Shown one piece after another: positions 34,201 through 42,187 of a stretch of DNA of 64,000 nucleotides (the first letter of the stretch is position 1; each line of letters opens with the position of its first letter). A program made the translations under genes and the position numbers. The notes beneath the pieces are model-generated. The model made no database searches. It saw only the letters and a program-made list of their open reading frames with translations, and was not told the DNA's origin. The stretch is from an uncultured Acidimicrobiales bacterium (GTDB taxonomy: Bacteria; Actinomycetota; Acidimicrobiia; Acidimicrobiales; SHLQ01), in contig CALLQB010000057.1 in the NCBI GenBank assembly GCA_938015295.1, forward strand, positions 1 through 64,000. Direction: 5' to 3'.

Positions 34201-34225
34201 GACGCCCGAAGATGACGAATGGTTG
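34201..34225 (-). promoter_or_regulatory. Candidate ECF-type promoter of the sigma/anti-sigma operon
   Basis: On the minus strand CAACC (34221-34225) and CGTC (34201-34204) are 16 bp apart, close to the AAC / CGTC pattern of many ECF promoters. The start of transcription would be about 30 nt before GTG 34161, leaving room for its GAGGG site. The -35 lacks the leading GG of the usual GGAAC. Confidence 0.4.
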
Positions 34226-34264
34226 ACTCAATCTCAAAAAGAATTCAGCGCTCCGCCCCAAACC

Positions 34265-34316
34265 AACCCGAAATTTTCACCCAAAACAACCACCGACGGT
34301 CACTTCAGAACAACAG
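34265..34316 (+). repeat. Intergenic element, copy 2 (first copy at 5373-5423)
   Basis: It matches 5373-5423 at 41 of 51 aligned positions, plus one inserted C. It lies in the divergent space between the sigma factor operon and DUF952, 32 bp before the DUF952 ATG. Its orientation relative to the downstream plus-strand gene is the same as in copy 1. Confidence 0.55.
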
Positions 34317-34347
34317 AACGACAGAGTTCTTGTGCGACCATGCGGAT

Positions 34348-34698
34348 ATGCAATCGCTAGACGCACTGTTTCACATCGTTGGCAGCGAAGACTGGGCCGC
34401 AGCGCAACAGGCTGGTAGGTACAACGGTGGGATCGACAAGGACGGTTTCATTCATCTGTCGGACCGCGATCAGGTGCTAACGCCGGCAAACATTTGGTAC
34501 GTCGGCCGAACCGACCTGCTCCTTTTGGTCATCGACGAGACATTGCTCAGTAGCGAGCTTCGTCGAGAGCCAGGCACGGGCACCCACGAGTTGTTTCCTC
34601 ACCTCTACGGCGAGCTCAACCTCGATGCGGTAGTTGCCGCGGTCGACTTCCCGCCGGACGACGACGGATCGTTTTCCTGTTTGCCCGCCGGCTTGTAG
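34348..34698 (+). CDS. DUF952-family protein
   Basis: A 116-residue protein matching DUF952: LFHIVGSEDWAAAQQAGRY, DGFIHLSDRDQVL, WYVGRTDLLLLVID, LRREPGTGTHELFPHLYGELNLDAV. The family is small, cytoplasmic and related in fold to glutathione-S-transferase-like or ADP-ribosyl-type proteins by some reports; its biochemical role is not known to me. ATG 34348 is chosen because the domain starts directly after it; the longer frame from 34219 crosses the repeat element. Confidence 0.88.
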   Translation: MQSLDALFHIVGSEDWAAAQQAGRYNGGIDKDGFIHLSDRDQVLTPANIWYVGRTDLLLLVIDETLLSSELRREPGTGTHELFPHLYGELNLDAVVAAVDFPPDDDGSFSCLPAGL

Positions 34699-34734
34699 CC
34701 ACGATCTAGACGTGCGGGTGGTTGGGCCCAAGAG

Positions 34735-35358
34735 CTAGTTGAGCCCGAACTGCCGATCGCCAGCATCGCCCAAGCCAGGCACGATAAAGCCCACCTCGTT
34801 GAGCTTGTCGTCGATCGAGGCGGTATACAGATCGGCTTCGAAATCGGCACTTTCAAAAGCGGCAATGCCTTCGGGTGCGACGAGTACACACAACACGGTG
34901 AGTTTGCCTGCGTTTGCCTCACGAAGAAGTTCGCATGTGTGGATCAAAGAGCCACCTGTAGCGAGCATAGGGTCGAGCACGACAACATGGCGGCCGGCGA
35001 GATCATCAGGCACGGTGTTGACATATGCGTGGGGCAGCAGGGTGTCTTCGTTGCGACGCATGCCGACAAACCCAACCCGAGCCTCCGGCACAATGGCATG
35101 CACCGCATCAAGCATGCCGAGACCCGCACGCATGACCGGAACAAGTAACGGCGGATCGGTGAGACGGTGCCCGGTCGTCGGTGCCAGCGGCGTGTCGATA
35201 TCGACTTGGGTCATCTCGATCGAACGGAACGCCTCGTAGGCAAGAAAACCCGACAGGTCACTGAGCGCCCGACGGAACGCTGGCCGGTCGGTGAGCTTGT
35301 CGCGAAGTCGCGTCAGTCGCTCGAGTGCCAACGGGTGATCGATGGTAATAACGGCCAT
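34735..35358 (-). CDS. upp: Uracil phosphoribosyltransferase
   Basis: A 207-residue pyrimidine salvage enzyme that makes UMP from uracil and PRPP. Landmarks are LVPVMRAGLGMLDAVHAIVPEA, VGFVGMRRNEDTLLPHAYVN, the PRPP-binding loop VVVLDPMLATGGSLIHTCELL and the C-terminal GFIVPGLGDAGDRQFG. Length and motif order match Upp. ATG 35358 lies five bases after the preceding gene's stop, so it is transcribed with the acyl-CoA synthetase subunits. In a genome also encoding a nucleoside importer it fits a nucleobase salvage route (inference). Confidence 0.97.
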   Translation of the reverse strand: MAVITIDHPLALERLTRLRDKLTDRPAFRRALSDLSGFLAYEAFRSIEMTQVDIDTPLAPTTGHRLTDPPLLVPVMRAGLGMLDAVHAIVPEARVGFVGMRRNEDTLLPHAYVNTVPDDLAGRHVVVLDPMLATGGSLIHTCELLREANAGKLTVLCVLVAPEGIAAFESADFEADLYTASIDDKLNEVGFIVPGLGDAGDRQFGLN

Positions 35359-35363
35359 AATTC

Positions 35364-36830
35364 TCAGCTTCCGGTGGTTCGACGCCGACGAAACTCGGCA
35401 TACCAAGCGAGGTGATCGAGAGCGGTGACCGCCCGATTTGAGGTCGGGTAACACAGCCGGCCAGCTTCGCGGGTGGCCACCACGCCCGGGTTATCGGGTT
35501 GGGCCACTGCGAGTTCGGTCGCCGTCAAAATTGGCTTGCCGGTGCTTTCGCTAAGTTCGGCGGCAGCCACTGCATAACGGGCATCCTGACGCTCGTGGAA
35601 ATCGACGATCCGCTCAAGCCCGTGGTCGGGATAGAACTGGCCGCTCTTCATCAAACTGGCCTGGTTCGACTGAATACCGACGCCGAGGTACACCACCGCG
35701 TCGATGCTTTCGTGTTGCGCGACGAGTTCCATCACCTCGGGAATGGTGTCTCGGGTTTCGCCGCCAGCGAGGTCGATCGGGTTGCCCTTGCTCCAACGCG
35801 GCGGCAGCTTTTCATCGAGTGCAGCCATGAGGTCGGAAGGAAGTTCGGCGAGGTCGAGGTTCTTCGCGGTAGTCAATGCATCAGCGGTGACCACGCCCCA
35901 ACCGCCAGCGGTGGTGAGCACAGCGGTGTTCCGGCCAGTTGGCAGCGGCTGCGTGGCGAACGTCGCAGCTGCTTCGAAGGCTTCTTCGACCGTGGAAGCC
36001 CGGACGATGCCGGCTTGCCGAGCCATGCCATCGAACACGGCATCGTCGCTGGCGAGAGCGCCCGTGTGCGACGCGGCGGCCTGCTGGCCGCCAGCGGTGG
36101 CTCCACCCTTGAGCACGACGATGGGTTTCTTTCTTGCAAGTGGCTTGATTCGCTCGTAAAAGTCGCGGCCGTCTTCGATTCCTTCGACATAAATGAGGCT
36201 CACCGATGTGGCGTCGTCTTCGGTGAACCACTCGAGATAGTCGATCACACCGGTGGACGCAGCGTTACCCGCCGACACCGAGCGGCTGACCCCGATGCCA
36301 GCGTTGGCAGCGTAATTGTTGAACGAGGAGACAAAGTTGCCCGACTGGCTCGCGATGGCGATCGACCCGGCGGGCGGGTAAGGCGCAGTGATCTGGGCAC
36401 ACAAATTTGCTGGAGGTGACGTTATGCCCTGGCCGTTCGGGCCAGCCAACACCATGCCGAGTTCTTCGGCGACTGCTACCAGGCGTTGTTCGGCTTCGAT
36501 GCCCTCGGGACCGGCTTCGCTATATCCGCCAGCAGCACAGAATGCGGCTTTGACACCGCGGGCCGCGCAGTCGCGAAGCAGCTGTTCGTTGACGGCGGTG
36601 GGCGTGCAGATAAACAGCAGCTCGGCGGCACCATGGGGGATTTTCTCGGGTGAGTCGAGGACCTGAACGCCGAGAATCTCGCCTTCGTCGCGTGCGAGAG
36701 CGAACACCTGGCCAGCGAAACCACACCGAAGAATATTGTGCAGCGACACGAAACCGAACTTTCCAGGGTGCGTGCTGGCTCCGGCGACGATGACGCCGTT
36801 TGGTTCGAAGAGCGGGCGAAGATCAAGCAT
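35364..36830 (-). CDS. NDP-forming acyl-CoA synthetase, alpha-type (CoA-binding/ligase) subunit
   Basis: A 488-residue protein. The N-terminal CoA-binding Rossmann domain (GVIVAGASTHPGKFGFVSLHN) is followed by succinyl-CoA ligase-like domains with SGNFVSSFNNYAANAGIGVSR. The segment ASHTGALASDDAVFDGMARQAGI carries the phosphohistidine-type His. Such proteins form acyl-CoA or acyl phosphate with ADP or ATP, as in ACD enzymes. The partner ATP-grasp subunit is encoded directly upstream. The ATG at 36830 overlaps that gene's stop by eight bases, with GGAG at a proper distance; the ORF also opens at 36842. The acyl substrate is unknown. Confidence 0.88.
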   Translation of the reverse strand: MLDLRPLFEPNGVIVAGASTHPGKFGFVSLHNILRCGFAGQVFALARDEGEILGVQVLDSPEKIPHGAAELLFICTPTAVNEQLLRDCAARGVKAAFCAAGGYSEAGPEGIEAEQRLVAVAEELGMVLAGPNGQGITSPPANLCAQITAPYPPAGSIAIASQSGNFVSSFNNYAANAGIGVSRSVSAGNAASTGVIDYLEWFTEDDATSVSLIYVEGIEDGRDFYERIKPLARKKPIVVLKGGATAGGQQAAASHTGALASDDAVFDGMARQAGIVRASTVEEAFEAAATFATQPLPTGRNTAVLTTAGGWGVVTADALTTAKNLDLAELPSDLMAALDEKLPPRWSKGNPIDLAGGETRDTIPEVMELVAQHESIDAVVYLGVGIQSNQASLMKSGQFYPDHGLERIVDFHERQDARYAVAAAELSESTGKPILTATELAVAQPDNPGVVATREAGRLCYPTSNRAVTALDHLAWYAEFRRRRTTGS

Positions 36831-37464
36831 TTGTAGCTCCAAGCTCGACGAGGGCGTCTACAGCTATGGGTTTTCCCTCAGCGATGATCAGCGGGTTGAG
36901 GTCGATAGAAACAATGTCCTGGCGCTCGACAGCAAGTTCGCTCAACCCAACCAGAAGGCTCACGAGTTGGGCGCGATCGACCGCTGGTTCGCCACGAAAT
37001 GCCCCGAGGAGCTTTTGGGACGACAGCTCGTCGATCATTTCTTCGGCATCGATGGCGGTAACCGGTGCGAGGCGAAATGTCACGTCGGCTACCGCTTCGG
37101 CAAGAATGCCCCCGAACCCGAGCATGAGCGTCGCCCCAAACTGCGGATCGGTGGTGATGCCAGCGATGAGTTCGCGTCGACCTTCGATCATGGTCGAGAC
37201 CAGCACGCTGACGTCGCCATCGTCGGGTGTCGCGGCGGCGAGGAGGTCGTCCACCGCTGTGGTGAGATCCTCGGCCGAGTTGATGTTTAGCCGCACGAGC
37301 CCTCGCTCGCTTTTATGAGCGATGGTGTCGCCGCACAGCTTGGCGACGACCGGAAACTCGAGATCGATGGGATCGTTCGATGAGGTGACGGTGACGAAGG
37401 CCGACACCGGTACCCCCGCTGCGGCCACCAGGACTCGTGAATCGGCTTCAGAAAGAGTTGACAC
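36823..37464 (-). CDS. NDP-forming acyl-CoA synthetase, ATP-grasp (beta-type) subunit
   Basis: A 213-residue ATP-grasp_5 protein: FPVVAKLCGDTIAHKSERGLVRLNI, STMIEGRRELIAGITTDPQFGATLMLGFGGILAEAV and VSIDLNPLIIAEGKPIAVDALV. This is the nucleotide-binding half of ADP-forming acetyl-CoA synthetase-type enzymes, here a separate polypeptide from the CoA-binding half encoded downstream. GTG 37464 is the start. It diverges from the SDR gene across 83 bp. Confidence 0.88.
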   Translation of the reverse strand: MSTLSEADSRVLVAAAGVPVSAFVTVTSSNDPIDLEFPVVAKLCGDTIAHKSERGLVRLNINSAEDLTTAVDDLLAAATPDDGDVSVLVSTMIEGRRELIAGITTDPQFGATLMLGFGGILAEAVADVTFRLAPVTAIDAEEMIDELSSQKLLGAFRGEPAVDRAQLVSLLVGLSELAVERQDIVSIDLNPLIIAEGKPIAVDALVELGATNA

Positions 37465-37533
37465 ACACAGTTGCTATTGCCCCAACGTCTTGGGCGCAAA
37501 CCCAGTCGTTTCGAAATGCGCCGACAGGGGGCG

Positions 37534-37539
37534 TAGGGT
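37534..37539 (+). promoter_or_regulatory. Candidate -10 hexamer of the SDR gene
   Basis: TAGGGT ends eight bases before ATG 37548, a leaderless or near-leaderless arrangement. Confidence 0.35.
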
Positions 37540-37547
37540 CATTTCCC

Positions 37548-38300
37548 ATGCAGGGACTACAGGGTAAGAATGCGTTGGTTACTGGAGCGTCGGGGGGGAT
37601 CGGCGGAGCGACGGCGATGCGGCTCGCCAAAGAAGGCATCGGCCTCTTGTTGACCGATCTCGACCAGCAGGCCCTCGACGAGGTGGCCGCTACCTGTCGG
37701 GCCGAGGGCGTCGACGTCGAAACAATGACCGCTGATGTCCGTGACGATGGCCAAGTCGACGCAGTTGTGGCTGCGCACGTGGCGAAATTCGGCAGCCTCG
37801 ACATTCTCGCAAATATCGCAGGCGTTCAACGATGGTCTCACACTCATGAGCACAGCACCGAAGACTTCCGCCTGATGCTCGATGTCAACATTGGAGGCAC
37901 GTTCTTCTTCTCGCGTGCAGCGCTGCCTCACCTGCTCGAAACCCGAGGCTGCATCATCAACACGGCCTCGACGACGTCGTTCGACGGCTTGGCGTATTCG
38001 GTCGTGTACTCGGCCACCAAAGGAGCCGTCTTGATGTTGACGAAGTCGATGGCCTTGGAGTACGCCGAGCGTGGCGTCCGGGTTAACGCGGTAGCGCCGG
38101 GCGGAATCGATACCGGCATGAGTAACGACATAACGTTCCCCGAGGGCATCGACTACAAGCTTGTGATGCGGCAGATGTCGTTACTCAACGGCATGCAACC
38201 GCCATCGGTCATCGCTGGGGTCGTAGCGTTTCTTGCGTCAGACGATGCCTCACACATCACTGGCGAAACCATTCTCGTTGACGGAGCAGCAATCGCATGA
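37548..38300 (+). CDS. Short-chain dehydrogenase/reductase
   Basis: A 250-residue classical SDR. The cofactor motif is VTGASGGIGGATA, followed by NIAGVQ, the catalytic Ser region INTASTTS, the YSATKGA (Tyr-x3-Lys) pair and the C-terminal ILVDGA. Asp at the end of the second strand (LLLTDLDQQ) suggests NAD(H) preference. The substrate is unknown. It is translationally coupled to the acyl-CoA ligase (ATGA overlap), indicating a shared acyl or alcohol substrate pathway (inference). ATG 37548 is placed directly before the Rossmann fold. Confidence 0.92.
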   Translation: MQGLQGKNALVTGASGGIGGATAMRLAKEGIGLLLTDLDQQALDEVAATCRAEGVDVETMTADVRDDGQVDAVVAAHVAKFGSLDILANIAGVQRWSHTHEHSTEDFRLMLDVNIGGTFFFSRAALPHLLETRGCIINTASTTSFDGLAYSVVYSATKGAVLMLTKSMALEYAERGVRVNAVAPGGIDTGMSNDITFPEGIDYKLVMRQMSLLNGMQPPSVIAGVVAFLASDDASHITGETILVDGAAIA

Positions 38301-39976
38301 CCGATTCCGGTATGCCGCAGGGCATGACCTTTGAAGCAGCAACCCAGGCGCTGCTGAGCCCTGGCGGCATTTTCGAACAAACCACCGCTGAGGTGCTGGG
38401 TGAAGACCTTTTGGTGTTCGTGAATCGAAGCCAATCGCTTCGCGCACTCTTAGAAATGTCGGCCGGGCACGGTGACAAGGAGTACTACGTCTTCGATACC
38501 GGACAACGCTGCACCTACGAACAGAACCTTGCCAACGTCGCAGCTGTCGCTGGTGCACTCGCCGAGCGGGGCATCGGCAAGGGCGACCGGGTCGCCATTC
38601 TGAGTGCGAACAATCCTGAGTGGATCACGTCCTACTGGGCGGTTGTGAGCCTCGGAGCGATCGTAGTGGCAATGAATGGCTGGTGGGCAGACGACGAGAT
38701 TCGGTTCGGTCTCGAGGTGTCTGATCCGAAGCTACTGATCGCCGACCGGCGACGAATCGACCGTCTCGACGGAGCCGACACCGGCGTGCCAACGATTGTG
38801 ATCGAGGACGACTTTGCCGAATTCCTTGCGCATCCCACAACCGACCTACCCACAATCGACCTGGTCGAGGACGATCCTGCCGTGCTGCTTTTCACCAGTG
38901 GCACCACGGGCAGGCCGAAGGGAGCGCTTCTCAGCCACCGCAACATTCTTGGTTTCGTGATGACCGCCTTCGTCCTCGGTGCGAGGGTACGCATGATCGA
39001 CCCAACACCGCGCGGCCTCGAAGGAGGAGCCACCCTTGCTGTGTTCCCGATGTTTCACGTATCGGGCATGTTCTCGACGGCGACAACGCAGCTAGCGGCC
39101 GGTGGGAAGACGGTGTGGACGACGGGCCGCTTCGATGCCGGCAAGGTGATTGCCCTTTCGAAGAAAGAGGGCATCTCAAGCTGGCAGGGAGCCGGCACAC
39201 ACATTTGGCGGCTGCTCGAACACCCCGACCTCGAAACCTTCGATGCTGAGCAGATCGGAGCGATCTCGATGGGCGGGTCGGCGACGACCCCTGAGCTGAT
39301 CCGGGCAACCGAAGAACGCATGCCGCATCTCATCGGCACCTTTGGCAGCGGGTATGGCAGCACCGAAACCGGCTCGCTTGTATCCCACGCAACCAACGCG
39401 ATGCTCAAAGCCGATCCGACCACCGTCGGACCGCCGTTGCCTGGCATTGATGTCCGCATTCTCGATGACGACGGTAACGATGTTGGTGAAGGGGTCGATG
39501 GCAACATCGTCGTCCGATCGGCGCTCGTGATGATTGGCTACTGGAACAATGACGAAGCGAACAACGACACGTTTCTGCCCGGTCGATGGGTAAAGACCGG
39601 CGACTACGGGCAGCTTCGCGACGGCGAGCTTCGACTGGCCTCGCGTAAGCGCGATCTGATTATCCGCGGTGGCGAGAATGTCTACCCGACTGAGATCGAG
39701 AACCGACTCGAAGAGCACCCCGACGTCGCCGAGGTAGCGGTGTACGGCGTCGACCATCGCGAACTCGGACAACAGGTCAAGGCCGTCGTTGTCGCAACCG
39801 CCGGCGCAGAGATCGACGTCGAGCAACTGAAGGCGTTCGTGGCGGAGAAGTTGGCGTACTTCAAGGTTCCAGAACACATCGAGGTGCGCGCCGAGCCAAT
39901 GCCGCGCAACGCAACCGGCAAGATTATGAAGCACGTTCTCGCAGGCGATGCCGAAAACACCTTCGTCGAAGAATAG
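38297..39976 (+). CDS. AMP-forming acyl-CoA synthetase/ligase
   Basis: A 559-residue ANL-superfamily ligase that activates a carboxylic acid to acyl-AMP and acyl-CoA. The phosphate-binding motif is LLFTSGTTGRPKGALLSH, the A5 region FGSGYGSTETG, and the C-terminal hinge and Lys region RKRDLIIRGGENVYPTEIE ... MPRNATGKIMKHVL. It matches medium/long-chain acyl-CoA synthetases in length. It is the second gene of the SDR operon and ends at a strong hairpin terminator. The acid substrate is not identifiable. Confidence 0.94.
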   Translation: MTDSGMPQGMTFEAATQALLSPGGIFEQTTAEVLGEDLLVFVNRSQSLRALLEMSAGHGDKEYYVFDTGQRCTYEQNLANVAAVAGALAERGIGKGDRVAILSANNPEWITSYWAVVSLGAIVVAMNGWWADDEIRFGLEVSDPKLLIADRRRIDRLDGADTGVPTIVIEDDFAEFLAHPTTDLPTIDLVEDDPAVLLFTSGTTGRPKGALLSHRNILGFVMTAFVLGARVRMIDPTPRGLEGGATLAVFPMFHVSGMFSTATTQLAAGGKTVWTTGRFDAGKVIALSKKEGISSWQGAGTHIWRLLEHPDLETFDAEQIGAISMGGSATTPELIRATEERMPHLIGTFGSGYGSTETGSLVSHATNAMLKADPTTVGPPLPGIDVRILDDDGNDVGEGVDGNIVVRSALVMIGYWNNDEANNDTFLPGRWVKTGDYGQLRDGELRLASRKRDLIIRGGENVYPTEIENRLEEHPDVAEVAVYGVDHRELGQQVKAVVVATAGAEIDVEQLKAFVAEKLAYFKVPEHIEVRAEPMPRNATGKIMKHVLAGDAENTFVEE

Positions 39977-39984
39977 GCCGCACA

Positions 39985-40025
39985 AAAAGTAAGAACGCGG
40001 GGTCAGACCCCGCGTTCTTACTTTT
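39985..40025. terminator. Perfect 19-bp inverted repeat, bidirectional terminator
   Basis: Arms of 19 bp (39985-40003 and 40007-40025), AAAAGTAAGAACGCGGGGT and its exact complement, enclose the loop CAG. The stem ends in A/T runs on both sides, as for an intrinsic terminator acting in both directions, and it sits between convergent genes. Its centre, GGGGTCAGACCCC, also matches the REP-like family seen at 8882-8910. Confidence 0.75.
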
Positions 40026-40088
40026 GTTGGCTGACTGCTGCTCGTCGGTGCCAGAGTTGGGCGCCGGAAGTACGTAGCGGGTGGGAAA

Positions 40089-40943
40089 TCACGCGACGTC
40101 AAAGCCGCGCAACGGCATCGAGGGTGAGCGTTGCAGCCAGTTGTCGTCGAGATACCGGGCGGTGCCATCGATGATGTGCACGGTGTAGGCGTGTCGTGGC
40201 ATGGCGCTGGTATTTGGGCCGCTCCAATGGGGGAGGGTGCCGTGCAGGGCGATCAGCGTTCCGCGTTTTGCTTCGAGCGGAACTTTCTGGGAAGTGTCGT
40301 ACTCGGATGGGTCAAAGACCTCGTCGGTTGTGCCAGCGCCTTCACGACGGAAGCGACTCTTTACCGGAAGCCGATGGCCCCCGGGGACCGCCCACATGCA
40401 ACCGTTGTCGACGGTGGCGTCGTCGATAGCAACCCAGAATCCAACAACGGTTTGTGGTTCGGTCCACAGAAACGTGTGATCGGTATGCCAGATCACTTCG
40501 CCTCCCACTCGTGGTGGCTTGAGGATGTACATCGACTGCAACAGCTGTGGTTTGGCGAATCCGAGCTGGCTGACCACGGTCGCTAGTTCGTCGGTTCGGG
40601 AGAAATCGCTGAACACTGGGTCGAGGTCGTGCATGGCGTGGCCGAGCTTGTTCACCGACTGGTGCTTTGGCACCGTGAGCTGCCCGTCTTGGCCGACGAC
40701 ACCATCTTCAAGGAAGAACCGGATCTTGTCGCCGGAGGTGAGGAAGTACTGATCTTGCGCGTGACTTTTGTCGGTTGTGGAGAACACCGACGTGGCTTCG
40801 GCGGGGTCGAAGTCAGCGATGAGGCCCAGTGCGCGCTCACGCAGTGCAAGGCATTGCTCATCGGAATAGAAGCCCTCGATAGCGAGGAAGCCGTCGGCGC
40901 TCCACTGAGCGAGTTGCTCTGCGGTGAGTGAACCGTGCGACAT
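40089..40943 (-). CDS. Phytanoyl-CoA dioxygenase (PhyH)-like Fe(II)/2-oxoglutarate oxygenase
   Basis: A 284-residue protein. The facial-triad residues are the HxD of VIWHTDHTFLW and a distal His in LPHWSGPNTSAMPRHAYTVHII, where Arg would bind the 2-oxoglutarate carboxylate. The overall pattern matches PhyH-like dioxygenases that hydroxylate small hydrophobic or nucleoside-like substrates. ATG 40943 overlaps the upstream ABC permease stop (TGATG). It is thus the last gene of a nucleoside/BMP importer operon, suggesting its substrate is what the importer brings in (inference). Confidence 0.88.
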   Translation of the reverse strand: MSHGSLTAEQLAQWSADGFLAIEGFYSDEQCLALRERALGLIADFDPAEATSVFSTTDKSHAQDQYFLTSGDKIRFFLEDGVVGQDGQLTVPKHQSVNKLGHAMHDLDPVFSDFSRTDELATVVSQLGFAKPQLLQSMYILKPPRVGGEVIWHTDHTFLWTEPQTVVGFWVAIDDATVDNGCMWAVPGGHRLPVKSRFRREGAGTTDEVFDPSEYDTSQKVPLEAKRGTLIALHGTLPHWSGPNTSAMPRHAYTVHIIDGTARYLDDNWLQRSPSMPLRGFDVA

Positions 40944-42187
40944 CAGGAACCCTTTCGGTACGGCTCACCCAGTTTGGCGGGCGCACGAAGGCGCTGCGAG
41001 AAGAACACGAGCACGAGGAGCACAAGAACGTAGGGAAGGATGTTGCTCCACCAACTCGGCACGGCGTCAGCGCTTAGCCACCAGACAAATGCGGCTGATC
41101 CAAGGATACCGGCGAGTACAGCGTCGGTGGTGCGCCGGCGTTTCAGTGCCCAGACAAGCACTGCGCCCAACACGACGGTGTTCACCAGCAACAGGGCGTG
41201 GCTGGCCGTGCCGTCGAGGTCCTTCAGATCAAGGCCGAAGACGTAGCCAAACAACAGCGCACCTGCCAGCACGCCACCCGGTCGCCAGTTACCGAAGATC
41301 AGCGCAGCAAGACCAATGAAACCACGGCCCGCGCTATTTCCGCCCTGGAACAGGCCGGACAGCTCGGTGGAGATGAAGGCGCCGCCGAGTCCGGCAAGTG
41401 CTCCTGAAATGATCACGGCAACGTACTTGTACCGGACGATGTTGATGCCCTGAGCCTCACCAGCGGCCGGGTTCTCGCCAGCGATACGGAGCCGCAAACC
41501 AAATCGGGTACGCCATATCAGCCAGGTGGTTGCGGGTACCAGCAGGACGGCGATGATCGCGACCCAGTGCGTTCCGCGAAGGAGCCCGCGTGCGAGGTCG
41601 GCGACGTCGCTGACGAACCACCACTCGGCCTTGCCGATTTCGAGCAGCACGTCGGGGGATTCCCAGCCGAATATCGAACCGCCGGCGATGAAAGGCACGT
41701 CTAGGTCCCCTACCGAGGAGGTACGCGGTGAGGTCGTGGGCGACGCCCAGATTTCGTCGGACAGATAGCGGGCGATCGCCGGCGCAAGAATGTTGATGGC
41801 GACACCCGAAATGATGTGGTCGACTTGGAATGTGACCGTCGCGATGGCGTGGAGGAGGCCGCCGAGGCCACCTCCGGCCATACCAATAACGAGTCCCCAC
41901 CAGGCGCCGTATTCGATGGAACCCCAAGCACCGAACCACATGCCAAGGATGAGCATGCCTTCGAGCCCGATGTTAACTACGCCTGCTCGTTCGCTGAACA
42001 GACCGCCGAGGCCAGCCAGGAAAATTGGCACCGCCCATCGCAACATTTCGCGCGATGTCGACACCTGCGTGAGGCGGTCGGTTCCCGAGATGCTTTGGAC
42101 AACCGTAAGCAGGAAGATACCGATGAGCGCGTAGAGCGGCCACCGGATCCAGGCCGGGAGTGCGTGAAGTTTCTGCAGGATGCCCAT
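40943..42187 (-). CDS. BMP-type nucleoside ABC transporter permease 2
   Basis: A 414-residue inner-membrane permease of the BPD_transp_2/RbsC-like group, with about 9-10 helices. It has the typical GLGGLFSERAGVVNIGLEGMLILG near the start and GALAGLGGAFISTELSGLFQGG with NSAGRGFIGLAALIFGNWRPGG in the second half. The last about 80 residues add extra hydrophobic helices (HALLLVNTVVLGAVLVW). Its ATG overlaps the stop of permease 1 by one base (42187). It works with the ATPase and BMP protein to import nucleosides or related compounds. Confidence 0.92.
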   Translation of the reverse strand: MGILQKLHALPAWIRWPLYALIGIFLLTVVQSISGTDRLTQVSTSREMLRWAVPIFLAGLGGLFSERAGVVNIGLEGMLILGMWFGAWGSIEYGAWWGLVIGMAGGGLGGLLHAIATVTFQVDHIISGVAINILAPAIARYLSDEIWASPTTSPRTSSVGDLDVPFIAGGSIFGWESPDVLLEIGKAEWWFVSDVADLARGLLRGTHWVAIIAVLLVPATTWLIWRTRFGLRLRIAGENPAAGEAQGINIVRYKYVAVIISGALAGLGGAFISTELSGLFQGGNSAGRGFIGLAALIFGNWRPGGVLAGALLFGYVFGLDLKDLDGTASHALLLVNTVVLGAVLVWALKRRRTTDAVLAGILGSAAFVWWLSADAVPSWWSNILPYVLVLLVLVFFSQRLRAPAKLGEPYRKGS

